Shown piece after piece: positions 30,871-44,000 of a DNA stretch of 64,000 bases (positions are counted from its first letter, which is position 1; the number at the start of each line of letters is the position of its first letter). The DNA comes from Mesostigma viride (lineage: Eukaryota > Streptophyta > Mesostigmatophyceae > Mesostigmatales > Mesostigmataceae). Under the pieces are notes generated by a model. It was not told the origin of the DNA. It saw nothing but the letters and a program-made list of their open reading frames with translations, and did no database searches. The DNA lies in assembly GCA_009746045.1 (NCBI GenBank), contig RPFO01002283.1, positions 62,001 through 126,000 on the forward strand. The letters are read 5' to 3'. A program made the position numbers and the translations under genes.

Positions 30871-31690
30871 TCATGTGCACACCACGGGAACGCGCCACAC
30901 TCGATTTTTGTCCCTTGCAAGTCCTCTTCGTATGAATTATGCATTTTTGCTGTCGAGATCAGTCCCATTGCTTCACACCTTAACACGTTTATTGACATGT
31001 TTATAATTGACACGTGTTTCCTTATTTGTGGAGACACGTAGCAGTCTGTCTATGGCAATCATATTGTGATGGTGATACGAGAAGTAGTCTGAGGCTATTT
31101 ATTCTACGCTAGCTATCCAGGCCTGTCTGTACAGTTGCTCCATTATTATGCCGGGCACGGAGGCCTAGCTGCCACAGGCCTTTACATGCGTTCTAATAGT
31201 TTGTCCCACAATCTAGCACATAGTGAACACTATAAAGCCCAGCTAAGTCTATAGCTCATCAGGCTATAGCTCCTGAAGGAAAGTTCTATGACTACAAAAA
31301 CCACTTCAAAAAGCTAGTGATGAAGAATCAGTTCAAAAGGCACATGCGTGTGTGGTCACAATTAAAAAGTGGCCTACTACGCACTTTCATCACTAACATG
31401 GATCTATCCTCCATCAGGAATTGATAAATTCCAGAAGTGAGGACAACGAATACATATTGGACAGTTCCAAAGACATTCAGCTCAACTACATCACTATGCA
31501 TCGGTGTCTACTGAATCAATACACCTACAATTTCACAAACTATACACATAGTACCGTACCCATACTCCAAATACTATGAAAGGTATTGCGTCATAACACA
31601 GGAACAACTATGGCAGTACATAGGACTTCGGTTCAGCACGGCACTGAACTCTATCCATGTGTAAAGCCAAAGGCCAGGTTAAACTGACGC
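30871..31690. other. Intergenic, nothing recognised
   Basis: About 820 bp between the LINE RT and the end of the RWP-RK gene, more AT-rich than the flanks. It would contain the 3' untranslated region and polyadenylation site of the RWP-RK transcript, but no signal is distinctive enough to place. Confidence 0.5.
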
Positions 31691-32060
31691 TCATGGATGC
31701 AGCCACGCGTCCACCAGGCTGTAGTCCGCACCCGTCGATGCATGATATGAAACACCCTCTCCATCCGTGACGTCATGACCATGGCCCATGATAAGGCCAG
31801 AGCTGGATGTCAGCATCGGGGTGCCCCCATGCAGCTGCATATCTGGCCCAGAGGACAGCCCCAAGAATTTGCCTGGCAATGCATCACTGGTGGACGTTGT
31901 TTTGCCCCCGGTGCGAGCTAGCAGCACATTACCCCCACCGGAGGAGGCCATATTGGGCCCCTGCAGGAGGGAGAATGAAGGTGGCAGCTGCTTCGCTGCG
32001 ATCAGCCGCTCGATCTCTTGGGCTTCTTGATCACTGCATGGCAGCGCAGTCATCCCGGGG
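31691..32060 (-). CDS. RWP-RK gene, exon 6 with stop
   Basis: Acceptor TTATTATGCAG. It encodes PGMTALPCSDQEAQEIERL.. (a short amphipathic helix, AQEIERLIAAKQLP) and ends GADYSLVDAWLHP with TGA at 31691-31693. The phase matches exon 5. Confidence 0.75.
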
Positions 32061-35000
32061 CTGCATAATAAATGGGAGTGCATAAATTCAAGGACAGATG
32101 GTTTTGCAGGGGAGGATACACATGCACAAAAAATTCAAAGGAAACGGCGCGAATGGTTAGCCAGGGATGACTTCAAAAAACACACGCCAATATCCCATAT
32201 ATGTACCAGTACCTCGCTAAACCATTCGCACTGCAAGAAGTCCGTTATCACTGCATGTGGTCTGTTCATCAAGTTTCGTTTGAGTGGCCAGCCGGAGCGG
32301 CTGCTTAGGTTTTAGCGGGCAAGTGTTCGAAGCGCGTCATTGGTGAATTACTGGGGAACTTGGGTTTCCCCGCGAAACTCCAACCGCACGCTCAGATTTC
32401 CAAATCTCAAGTAAAGTTCGGCGCAACTTTCTGAACGGGGGCAGTTGACGAGCAGCATTCCTCCGGACGAATGAATTGCGTTCCATACTTGCGCAAAATT
32501 TTGAAAGGTAGCTTGCGTGCAGCCCTTCTAAAATTTGCGCGGACGTTCAGATTTCCAAATCTCAAGTAAATTTTGGCGGAACTTTCTGAACGGGGGTAGT
32601 TGGCGGGCAGCGTTCCTCCAGACGAATGAAATGCGTTCCATACTAGCGCAAAATTTTGAAAGGTAGCTTGCGTGCAGCCCTACTAAAATTTGCGCGAAGT
32701 GTGGGACTGAAAATTCGTAACGGAAACTTTTTGGTAGTTGCCGTCACTTCCTCTTGTGCAAACGTGTGGGAGTGAAAATTTGTAACGGAAACTTTTTGGT
32801 AGTTGTCGTCACTTCATTTTGCGCGAGTGTTGGGCTGAAAATTCGTAACGGAAACTTTTTGGTAGTTGGCGTCACTTCCTTTGGTTCGACTGAAAATTCG
32901 CTGAAATTCGCTGAATTCGTACCGTAGCCTAATTTTTAGTACCTCGAAGTGACGGGGCACCTAAAAATTTGCCCACAAGTACACTTGGCAGCGCGCTCAC
33001 TGGGAAAAATTGTACAGCCGCTCCGGCGGGCCACTTGAACGAATTGTAATGGATGCCGTAGTACCATAATTCTGACACTAGGAAATACTTCGCGATACAA
33101 AGTGATCTTATTATGCTGACAGTCTCAACGACTGTAGGCACCGAATTTCCTTGGTCCTGGCCCTTAAAGTGCGCAAACGAGAAATTGGAACATGCCCTCA
33201 AAGACGTACACTTCTCACAATCACAGCCATGCAATGATGCAAATACCACAAAACACAAAGTATTATATATTTTATTCTTCCCATTATACAGATACTCGTT
33301 ACAAGTCCTATTCATGCCATCCTTATCACAAACGCGCTGATCGGCCTATGCCATAATAACCCAGACTTTGAGACAAATGCCAATGTGTAAACGTTTTCCC
33401 ATTTCCACATACAGAGCACACTGGGAGCATTATGGGAGTTAGCTTAGTGTTGTACGGAAACCTATTACTATTCGGCACAAAAGTTTTGTATTGATATTTA
33501 CACCAGCGATAACCGCCTACTGGTAACCTAGAGCTAAGTTTATCGCTGGTAATATTGATTTGGAACCATAACTGTGCCGAGTAGCAATTAGAGGTTTCCG
33601 TACGATATGAACCTAACTATTTAGGGAGGAACTAGATGGGGCGATTGGCACGTACCCAACCGTCGCATACGCCTCCATCGCAGGCCTGCCATCAAGGTTG
33701 GAATCCTCCGTCAAGTCCCACTTGTGCCCCTGGTGGACCGCCAGACGCTGGCTGGCTCCCACACCCCCCGCCCCAGCCCTGGATTCAGGCTTCAAGCCCA
33801 CGTGGTCATGACCCCTCGTGCCTGCCCTGCCTTGGAGCGACGTATGTGGCGCACCCTGCATCTCGGAATATCGCATCTGCAGACTCTCGCTGCCACTCTG
33901 CTTGCGACCCGTCGCGGTGTTTATCGTGGCGGTGATGGTCGTCATGGTGGTCATCTCATGAGGGCCCCTCGCGCCACCATGCACAACCGAGTCCACATCC
34001 CCAACGCCTTCGCCCGCAGCCCAGCGGTTGGCGAGAAAACTGTTGTGCGGGTCAGCCCAACTGGTCAGGGCCATAGTTCCCCGTGACCTTGCTGGCATCG
34101 GCTCCCATGAACGCGACGAATCAGCCGCGGCCCGGCTTGACAGCTTGCTAGACGGCAGCTCGAATGAGGGTGGCACCCGTGGGTTAAGTGTGGACTCAGC
34201 TCGTCGACTAGGATGGTGCGCCATGCCAGGTGACAGATACGAGGTAGGGCCAAACGCCGGTTGGGCACCCTGCAGATGTGCGTCGGGTATCTGGATATCC
34301 TGATAATCCTCGGAGTAGCCCCGGCCTTTCCACTGGATTGCCAGAAAAGGAAAGAAAAACATTTACAGAACCAAGGATGATTAAGGAAGCAGGTGGCATG
34401 AGCAATGTTTGTTAATGTACCCACATGAAGAGGTAGGCGGAAGCATAACCAGTCAATCACCAACCTAGCTGCACCCAGCGGCTCTTATTCTGTGTCTTTG
34501 GCTACAAAAAGAGACGTACCTACAGAAACCATTGCATGCCTTTCCAATTGCATGCCTTTCCAAAGTCAGCCTGCAGGGCTTTATCATGGTCTAAAACCAT
34601 CCTTGCCAAGGTGGACCATGTGCGGGGCGCATATTTACTAACATATAGTAGTAGTAGTACATACATAAAAGATTACTCAACTAATTGCGAAACTGCTTCA
34701 TGATAATTGACAGTTCCAAGAACTTTGCTTATTTGCTTTGTCGCCAAGTCAGGGTGGACTGTGCACATGTAGGGCTCGCATGTACGATAGCTTAAGTCAT
34801 GCAGCTACCACACAGACATGTAGCTATACAGTGTACAGTGTGCAGTGCATGCATCTACACTAGACAAACATCTGCACGCTATGTGTGTAGTAAGATCTTC
34901 CGCGTGCCCCCATCAGATGCAGTAAGTCCAGCGCAGTCAGTCCCTTGGAGGTAAGAATTGCTTGCACGCACGCCAGTCTTGAACTGAAGGGTTCTTGCAA

Positions 35001-38000
35001 AATCAACTCAACCACCGCGCGGCACAAAGTTGCACCTTCTTAATCTGAGACACACACAGGAATCAATGTACCTGCAGACAAAGCGAGCTCATTTTTAACT
35101 ATCACTGATTCCTGTCATGTCAACATAATATGTTCGCTAAAGCGCACGCTAATCATGTTGAACATTGAACTTGGGGGTCACTGCCGGGTTCAAGCAAGAC
35201 TCGCTATTAACTATGGGTCGCTAACAATGAAACATGAGTGGGACTGGAATTAGAACTTAAAGGCCTGAAACACAAGGTACATGACGGAGGGATCCATCTC
35301 CTCATGTCACCTTCCCTGCAATCATGGCATCTACTCTACATTAATTGAAAATTATAAAATACGGAGGTGAGACCGGCATGCAACATAAGAAAAGCCCTGA
35401 ATAGAGGAATTACATACTCTATACAATTACTGTCAGTAGCATAATTCCAAGTACTACGTGTGCCAATAAGAGAGTTCAAGGGATTAATGAGTAGCCTCAC
35501 CGTCTCTGGCATCTGGTATGTCTGAGCACGGGGCGCGTGCGGAATGTTCGGCGGATGGCTCCACGAGCTCACCGTGTCCCGCATGGAGCCGTCATCCCGC
35601 GAGCCCCCTGGCAGCCAACGTGGAGGACTGTGCACGACTGACTCATCAAACGAGCCACAGCCATGCGCCGGCCGACTCGGCGAGTTATACAGTGGAGGCT
35701 TTCCGACGGGGACCCCACCCCTGGGTGCAGGTTCGGCCGCAAGGCTGCAATGGCTGGACGAGAAGAATCGATCCAAGGAGCCTGTGTCGTTTGAGAGCGA
35801 ACCCGAGATTCCCCCCCCGCTGGCCGTGGCGCTCTGCAGCTCGGTCCCACGGCGCAGGTCGATCACGTGGCCCAGATCGCCCGACAGGTCGTTAAGCATG
35901 TCCAATTTCTGGCCAAAATTGTGCTCCATCTCGCCGTAGCCGCCCACGTTTGCGTGCCCCGGCGGAACCTGTTGCATCGCGCCACGGAACGACCCCTGCT
36001 TGGTCTCCAGCTCAAAGGAGAGGGCATGCTGCCGCCGGCCGTGCACGCTGGCAGGGCCCGCCAGGGATGCCTGGGCCTCCGGCCAGGTGGCGCTCATCCG
36101 CGTCAGCGGGTCATCCTGGGACCACGAGGGGTGAGCATCCCGGCCGCCAGGTAGCGCGCGGCCGGTCTCCTGCCCAGTGGCCCCGCTCGCCCTCGTCAAA
36201 TAGCTGGACGTGGATTGGCCGGACCCCTGCCTCACTAAGCTCTTGTCGGAATCGTCCGCGTGCCACGTGCTTGCTGCCTGGGTGCTGGCCTGGCCCGTGG
36301 TTGAGGGCTCAAACACCCACGCCATATTCTCCTGCCTCTGCGGGTGGTTCCACGAGGACATCCGCCCCTCGGAGTGCTCCGTGGCCTGCATCGGTGGGTC
36401 TCTGGGCTGGTTCATCTGATCCCTGGACTGCATGGACGCCTGAATTGTGGCTGAATTGTGGCCAGAGACGGCCATGTGGCCGGCCTCACCCAAGTCCCCC
36501 AGCCGGCGCCGCACGTGCAGGTCCCAGCTCTCCTGGACGTTCCAGCGAGGCCGTTCGCTGCGACCCAGCCCCACGCTCACATGCTCACGATCCACCAAGT
36601 GGCCCATCACGGCACCGCTCGTGCCATGCGTGCGTGGCGGGCTGAGGCTCCGTGCCGTGTGCAAGGGGGTGCCCGAGCTCAATGCGCGAATGGGGCTCGT
36701 CGAGCCCTCCGTGGCCGTGAATGTTATATTCTGGTGGGTCCCTGTCTGGCTCGACTGCTCCATCGCCGCAAACACCCTCTGCGCCTGCTGTTGGTGCTGC
36801 TGCGCCGGGCCCGCGCCGGCCTGCCCGAGCTGAGGTTGCTCGGCCGTGCTGATGCGCATCTCCAGGGTGTGCAGGATGTCGTCCAGGTGTGGCATGCCTG
36901 CATGCATGGGTGGGCGGACGCCGCAAGGTTGATTGGCAGGTACGTCCACAGCACATTATATGGCGGTGCGAAGGCATGCAGTTATGTCCTAGGCCGAAGC
37001 TTAGGGTCAGGATTACAAAGCCGGGGGCCGGGGGGTGGGCGGGGAACTGATGTTCGTGTTTAAAAAATGAACTAGGGATTAGAGGAGGCCAAAATACTGA
37101 ACCAGCATTTACTCTTGATGCAGCTACATTGACCGTGGATGCTTATGTATCCAAATCATGTCATACTCAGAATTCTTACTTAACATTCAAATTTAATTAG
37201 ATCAAATATTCCATTTATTAGTTAAATTTTAAGGAAACTTACATTCATATCAATTAATCAGTGCATTTAAACTTAGAGAGTATCAGCTTCCGTGGAAACT
37301 CGACCCTGTAACTTCACACTCACAAAAGCACACAGGATGTGTGCTTAATTCTTCTATAATGATCGCCAATTATATACATTTAGAGGCCTATTGATTTGTT
37401 GCCTAGTGGAAAAAAGCAACAGGCAAAGGGACACATAGTATTGAAGGAGACCCCCCGGACGTGCGTTGTTATCAAATCATGTTTATGATGCATGCCATTA
37501 GTGCATGTAAGCGCCTCCACATATTATGCTATGCGCATGACTGAGAAAAATATTTGCATAAGTCATGTAACATTCAGAGGGGCAAATTACCCAAATTTGG
37601 GCTGTCAGACAAAATCACTGGCCCGATTTCCAGCGGTACATACATATGGCAATATATTCATAATAACTTCACACAAATGAAACGAGCAGTCAAGTTTAGG
37701 AATCAGTAAGCAAGTTGATACTTGCAGTCAGCTTAAGCTGTCTTGTGGTTGCATGCAGGGATGAAATTTCACATGTCCTTTCTGGACAGGCATATCTTAA
37801 TTAACTGAGCACTAGTGCATGTATACGAAGCAAACTTCATGACCGTTGGTCCGATAATTAGGGGGAGTACCACCGATAACTATGCAGTGAATCGTGATGT
37901 AGAAATCAGCCATAATTCGACGGGACTCCCAGAGATCTAGGAACCACAGGACCGATTATCTGAGACACAGTACGGGTCGCGCGAAGCGCCAGGTGCGAGG

Positions 38001-41000
38001 CCGCCAAAGGCGGCCTTCTCTCCGGAGTGCAGCAAAGGAGCACGTTACTACGAACAAGGCGCGGAAGGAATTTCAATGCCGACGGGCGATGCAGGCGAAA
38101 GGTGACAGGCGACTAGCGACTGGCCACTAGTAATGGGCTTCCCGTGTTGTTAAATACGCCGTACGATTTGAATAAAATACTTAGGTACGCGTACTTTACG
38201 CCGCGGATAGAATACGCGTAATTTTATGAAAATACGCGACTTAGACTTTTTGGGGGGGGGTACCACGCTACCAGCGGGGAGCGGCGCCTAGGTTCTTTGG
38301 CGCGGCGTTTACTTCCCCGTCCGCGGGGAAAATGTTTGCTCTGGGCCTAGCAATTAAAAGTTGGCTTGAAGTTGGGTGCAAGGTACGCGGGCCACTGTAC
38401 TTGCGAGAGTGGCCATGGCGAAATTAGCAACATAGGGCGAGAGAAATGCAAACCAAATGCTCATTGTCCAAGACGATGAGTGAATGATGTTAGATTGCGG
38501 CGGAGAGTAGCTGGTTCATCATATCTCTGCTTTTTTTTTATGCCATCAGCATGGGGGATACTATGCATTTTTTGGTCACGCAGAACGAAATAGAATTCAT
38601 GATAGCGGCAGTAAATGCACGGTTCTGGGAGTTATTATAAATAGTGACGGAACCTTTTTGCCACTTGGGCAATTCGGTCCGTCACTATTTACCCAGCGAA
38701 AACCACTCCGGCATCTATTCCGCGTTAACTTCACGTGAACTTAACACGGAATAGATACCGGCGAGTGGTTTTCGCCGGGTAAATAGTAACCGACCTAATT
38801 GCCCGAGTGGCAAAAAGGTTCCGTCACTATTTATAATAACTGTGGGTCTGTCAATTAGGTGAAATAGTGCCGGAACCTTTTTGCCACTGAGGCGAATCGG
38901 GCCGGAACACTATTTTGCCCGGATTCACCACTTCCGAGCACCCAAGTTAATTCGGCCGAATCAATCGATCCCGTGTACGTTCGATGCAGCCTTTTAGTGC
39001 ATGCATACTGTTTGAATCTTTCCCATCCTCGCCGTTTTCCTTCCCCAATTCCCCAAGTCCGTGACAAAGGCATCGCCCAAGGTGTTGAGGTACACTTCGC
39101 ATGTATCACTTGAGCTAGCGCAGGCACTGAGCTACTTGGAGCGTTTCACCATTACGCCGACATTACGGCGCTTTCACGTCTATTTCCTGCCAAAAACGGT
39201 GTGAGTTTGCTTGCCTCCGATCTTACTACCATGTACTGCGCCTTGGAAAACGTTGAGCGCACGGCGAGGGGACGGTAGAAAGGGAACGACGCACAAAAAA
39301 CTATTACGGAACGAAATTGGTCGCCAAGGGCTTTGCGGTACTAGCTTACGGAAAATGTTTAAAAGCAATGTTTAGGGCTGCCATAGATTTTGCGGGGCAA
39401 TTCATAATATAACAGGGCAATTATTAATACAGGTTTGCCCCCGGGGTCTACTATAATTGTGTCACTATAAACCCACCACTTGTAGAAATTTCAACTCACT
39501 GGTAACATCGCTGTCCATACGGCGCATCAGTGCACGTCGCAGCCCTCGCCCAGGGTCCCTGCAGCTGTCCACATCCTTTGCCGCATTCTCCATTTCCCTG
39601 TCCTCAACCACGACAGGGACGAGCGTTGGGATGTACGGGCTGCATTGCCAGTTGGCAAGCCGTTTGGGATGTGGAGGCATGTATTATGCAATTGATCAGA
39701 ATTCAACTCTGGTAAACATCCTAAGGGGATGCCTATGAGAGATAAACATCATACAATATGAGGATTCTAAGTATCCAAAGGGAGCACAGAGTTCCTTTAC
39801 CGTGATAATCACCAGACACTGGTCACACGTATGGCATTACTGCTTAGCATATAAATATACGTGGCATAGCTAATAATAGCCAAAATACGAACAATAATGT
39901 GTGCGAACGATGACGAACTATCATTTATGTACCAGCTGGATACAAATGAAGGCATCAATAATGCAACCTGTCTAGATGGCCGCAAATGTGCATTGACAAT
40001 CTCGCCTGGCATGTACCAAATAGTGCTACTAGGAAGGCATATGTAATGCATGGAGCTTGCATCAGCGCCCCTGACACACAGTCAAGTTCTAAAATGCATG
40101 CGCATGCTGCGTTGACAACGTCAGGGTGGCAGATATCAAGGAAGTCATGGAATCATGTAGCAAACAGTTGCGGGTGTGAGAAGAAGTTACTTCTTGTGAA
40201 ACTGGATCTGAACTGCTGCAAGTAATCATTGTGGCCTAATAATTCTAACCAAGCTATCTGCATTGATACAGCATGTCCATATATTGGGCAAATATTGACC
40301 CCAGGAAACTTTTTGCCTCTTAGCGCAAATTATTAAGGTTCGGCATCGAAACACTTACCGGCAGCGATAACCATGCATTCGCCCGGTAAATATTGGTCCA
40401 GAACCTTAGAGCCGATCTTGGCAAAAGGATTTCGTCCAATACAGTACTTACCAAAACTTGGACCTACGTACGACTCCTGGGGCACAGCCGTTTGAATCCT
40501 CTTGGAGGCAGATTTTCTGCACCCGCCAGATTCTATGTTCATATTCAGATATGCCCCAGCTTTGCGCTCATATTCAGATGTACATGATCATATCTTGCGA
40601 GACTTCCAAGTCTAGGGACTCGTTCTCGCCCCAGAAGCTTAGAATTTAGTTATCTGTGGTCAATATTATGCGGAAACTTCTTGCCGCTCGGCACAAAGGG
40701 TCCGCATCAATATCTACCATGACTACATACGCAGTCCATATGCAGTCGCGGGTTCATTTCCATGTTATGCAAGTGAGCTAGCCTGTAGCAAACTGTCAAC
40801 TGATCACGAGTAAGATTTACTAAAACGTATATGGGGCACTCCGCTGGCTAATATCTGCTTGTATGGGTTGTAACCCCATGGTATACTGCAAGGTGCAGCG
40901 CTACAACTTATACGAACTATATGCACTGTACATGGTCTGTAGAACTCAGACTCTACCATGCCAGTTTTGAATATGTATATATATACAATAAAGAACTGCT

Positions 41001-44000
41001 ACATCTGCGGTGCTTAAAAATATTATTTCTTGTGTACATTGAATTCAGTGCCGTACGCGGCCCATTAGTTGGACTTCTAAAGCTTCATGCAGGGCCACAG
41101 GTGCCTACAATTAACACGAAGGCTGCATGGATGGCCTGTATACACTGCATCATTATAGTGTGCTACCAGTGAAACCAGCAACAACATAAGTTTCCTCCAC
41201 GATCGATCTGACATGCAGAGCGCTTTGTAACTAGTGATCAGAGCACTTCAAGATGCGCAAGTGAGATGTAGCATTATCGACAACCAGAAACTTCAGTGAA
41301 TGTAATGGCGGTATAGAATAACCTGGACCTGTAGAATATATTTGCTTTTGACAATATCGTGGTCAGGACGACAGTGTCTGTCATTGTGTGTCTTAAAGTG
41401 GCGTTTTTGGTATGTACGTGTGAAAACAGGTGAAGAAAGCCTCAAGCTACCAATATCATACTACAGATCAAGAAGAGATTTCAAAGGGGAATGCAAAGGG
41501 GGGGATTGCAAACAACTCTATAACAACCACAAAAGGCATATTGTACAAGTAATCCTACATAGGAGGATATATTTTTAAAAACGGTCCCAACCATGACGGA
41601 TGTAGCTATGTAGACTTTCTCCTGCAAATTACCTGGTAATGCTCCTGCGATGCTTGGACTCGCCGGCGACCGTGCTTCCATACAGGCCTTGGGAGAGGCT
41701 ATCTTCACTTCCCTGATGCACCAATGCGGTTGCTGCTGGCGCAGAAAATACGGGCTTGTAGCCCGATGATGTGCCGAGGCTGATTTGGTCATCGTGTAGA
41801 CTGCTAGTTCGGCCGCCTGTTTCATCTGAGAGACTCTCGTGTACAGGCTCTCCTGTCGTCTCCAGCGCCCTCGACAGCTGCGAAGACTGCTGGTAGAATC
41901 GTACGTGCTCCTGATGAAACATGCCCAGGGTACGCTGATAGGTATGGAGGCTGAGGCTGCGCACCTGCTCGTGGTGTTTAACATAGAGGCAGGAATGACC
42001 CAAACCCTGGCATATATTATCAGTCACATGCAAAAGAATGAACACCACCTTCATGGTGCACATTACTTAAATTTCTAGTCTCCAAACGAAATGGTATTGT
42101 TGCTATAACTTTATCTCTAAGCATGCTTAGTCAGAGTATGGCTCAGTGACAATTGACATGCAGCATACAAGATAGCGACATATAGACTAAGAACTTTGCC
42201 ATGGCTAAATGCTTGTCGACTGACTTAATTCCAGTGGTGGGCATGTTACTGACACCAAAGAGAAAGCAATGCAATCCAGCTTCAGCAATACGCAGCTATA
42301 ATAGGAACTGAATGCCATGCAAACAATTCCAGCCTTAAGCGATGATCATACTTATCAACCAGCTGCATCAGTAGTAGGGCATCAATTGCACATATGCCAG
42401 CTGGGAAGTAATCTCAGATTGCTTTACGAGATTCGGCACATCAACCCTTGCCATGAATGTTGGGCATACATATAACAGAGTATGAGATGCAGGTTAACAC
42501 AGAGTTCAGCAGGAAATTGGGCATACATATAACAGAGTATGAGATGCAGGTTAACACAGTTCAGCAGGAAATACGTGTTAGCGCATACCACCCCCTCCTG
42601 CACGTAATATGTACATAGCTCCCGCATAGAATGTGGGCGCTGGGATTTCATCAAATACCAAGAAATCAAGCATGCAGGGTCAGCGTATCTGATACCTACA
42701 GCCGCTCCAACTGACAGTGGTGCATGATGGTAAATTAAATGTGTGCATGAATATAATAAATGACCACGCCTATAACACCACACTCCCTACAACCACTCCA
42801 ATCAACCTGAGGTAACGGGGTGTGAAGTTCGATCTGATCGAGGATAATTCCATGCAGGCTGCACGATGGCATAATGTGCAGTAATGATACAATAATATAA
42901 TGATCCTATATACAACTGTCCTGGTAAAGGGCTTCCCGCACATCGCCGAGGGATCAAAATCAGGGAGAAACAATGAACCTAATGTTGGAACCAAAAGAAA
43001 TCAAATCAGTTCAATGGAAGAGGGGTGACGATGAGTATCGTCAGCTTCTACCATGAGTAACTGTTCAGATGGCTAACCTGCAAGCGGAGGATATGACGCC
43101 GTACGTACGAACACCTCGTGACTACCCCAAGAATCGCGACCCCGCCACTATCCCTAAAATCAGCAGCATGGCCGATTTCAACTGTCAGCACCGGTTCTGA
43201 ATCCTGAGGTCTGATACCCTTGGAAAAAAATTTGAGTATGACTGACTGAGCACAATCTTGTGGCCCGGGGGGTTGTGGGGGCCGTGGGGGCCGGTGGTCC
43301 GGGCCCGGACTGATAGGCCCGTAATGGGCTATTTACCCGTAATGGGCTCACAACAGGGTATAGCTTCCACGGTACGTCTACAGCAGTGGTGCCAAGTGTG
43401 CTAGTAGTTACCATAGGTTATGTGGCCGGGGAGGGGGGAGCCTCGGGAGGCGGCAAGCGGGCTGCGGGGGATCGACAGCAGAGAGAGCAGAGGTAGGCCT
43501 AGAGCGCAGCAGAGCACGCTGATCACAGCAGCAGCAGTTGTGAGCACACTCACAGCAGCAGCTGTGTGTAGTCACGACGACGGGCTGTTTTGAGGTATTC
43601 TTTTGGTACATAGTCAAGGCGATGCAGGGCTATTTAATTTGAAGCATACATACAGGGTGGTTTCAGGGGTGCGGCCAAGTGTGCCCGTAGTTAGGGTATG
43701 TGGGCGAGGCCGGTGCTGGGGGGGGGGGGAGACCTCAGGTGTCGTCTTAAACGGGATTTGGCTTAAGCAGGGTTATACTCTTACTACTGTATGAGTCATG
43801 CAGTGCGAGTCACTTCAAGGCCAGTGCGAGTTTCAAAGCCGAATCTTCTCCCCCGCTACATATATATATTCAACAACAAAATACAGCTCATGATCAGCTG
43901 TAATGCATTGCCACGCGCGAATGAATCGACAGCAGGTGCCGCTTTGACAATATATACTGTTCTAATGAATCGCCACGATAGCAGAACCCGATTAAAGTTA

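Noticed and set aside
33636-36833. Plus-strand ORFs of 90-270 residues opposite RWP-RK exons 4 and 5
   Set aside because: Antisense shadows of GC-rich coding exons; the splice-consistent frame is on the minus strand.
43178-43617. Pro/Cys-rich minus-strand ORFs as extra RWP-RK exons
   Set aside because: The exon 1 to exon 2 junction is already in phase and completes the RWP-RK domain; these frames sit in G-rich repeated text.
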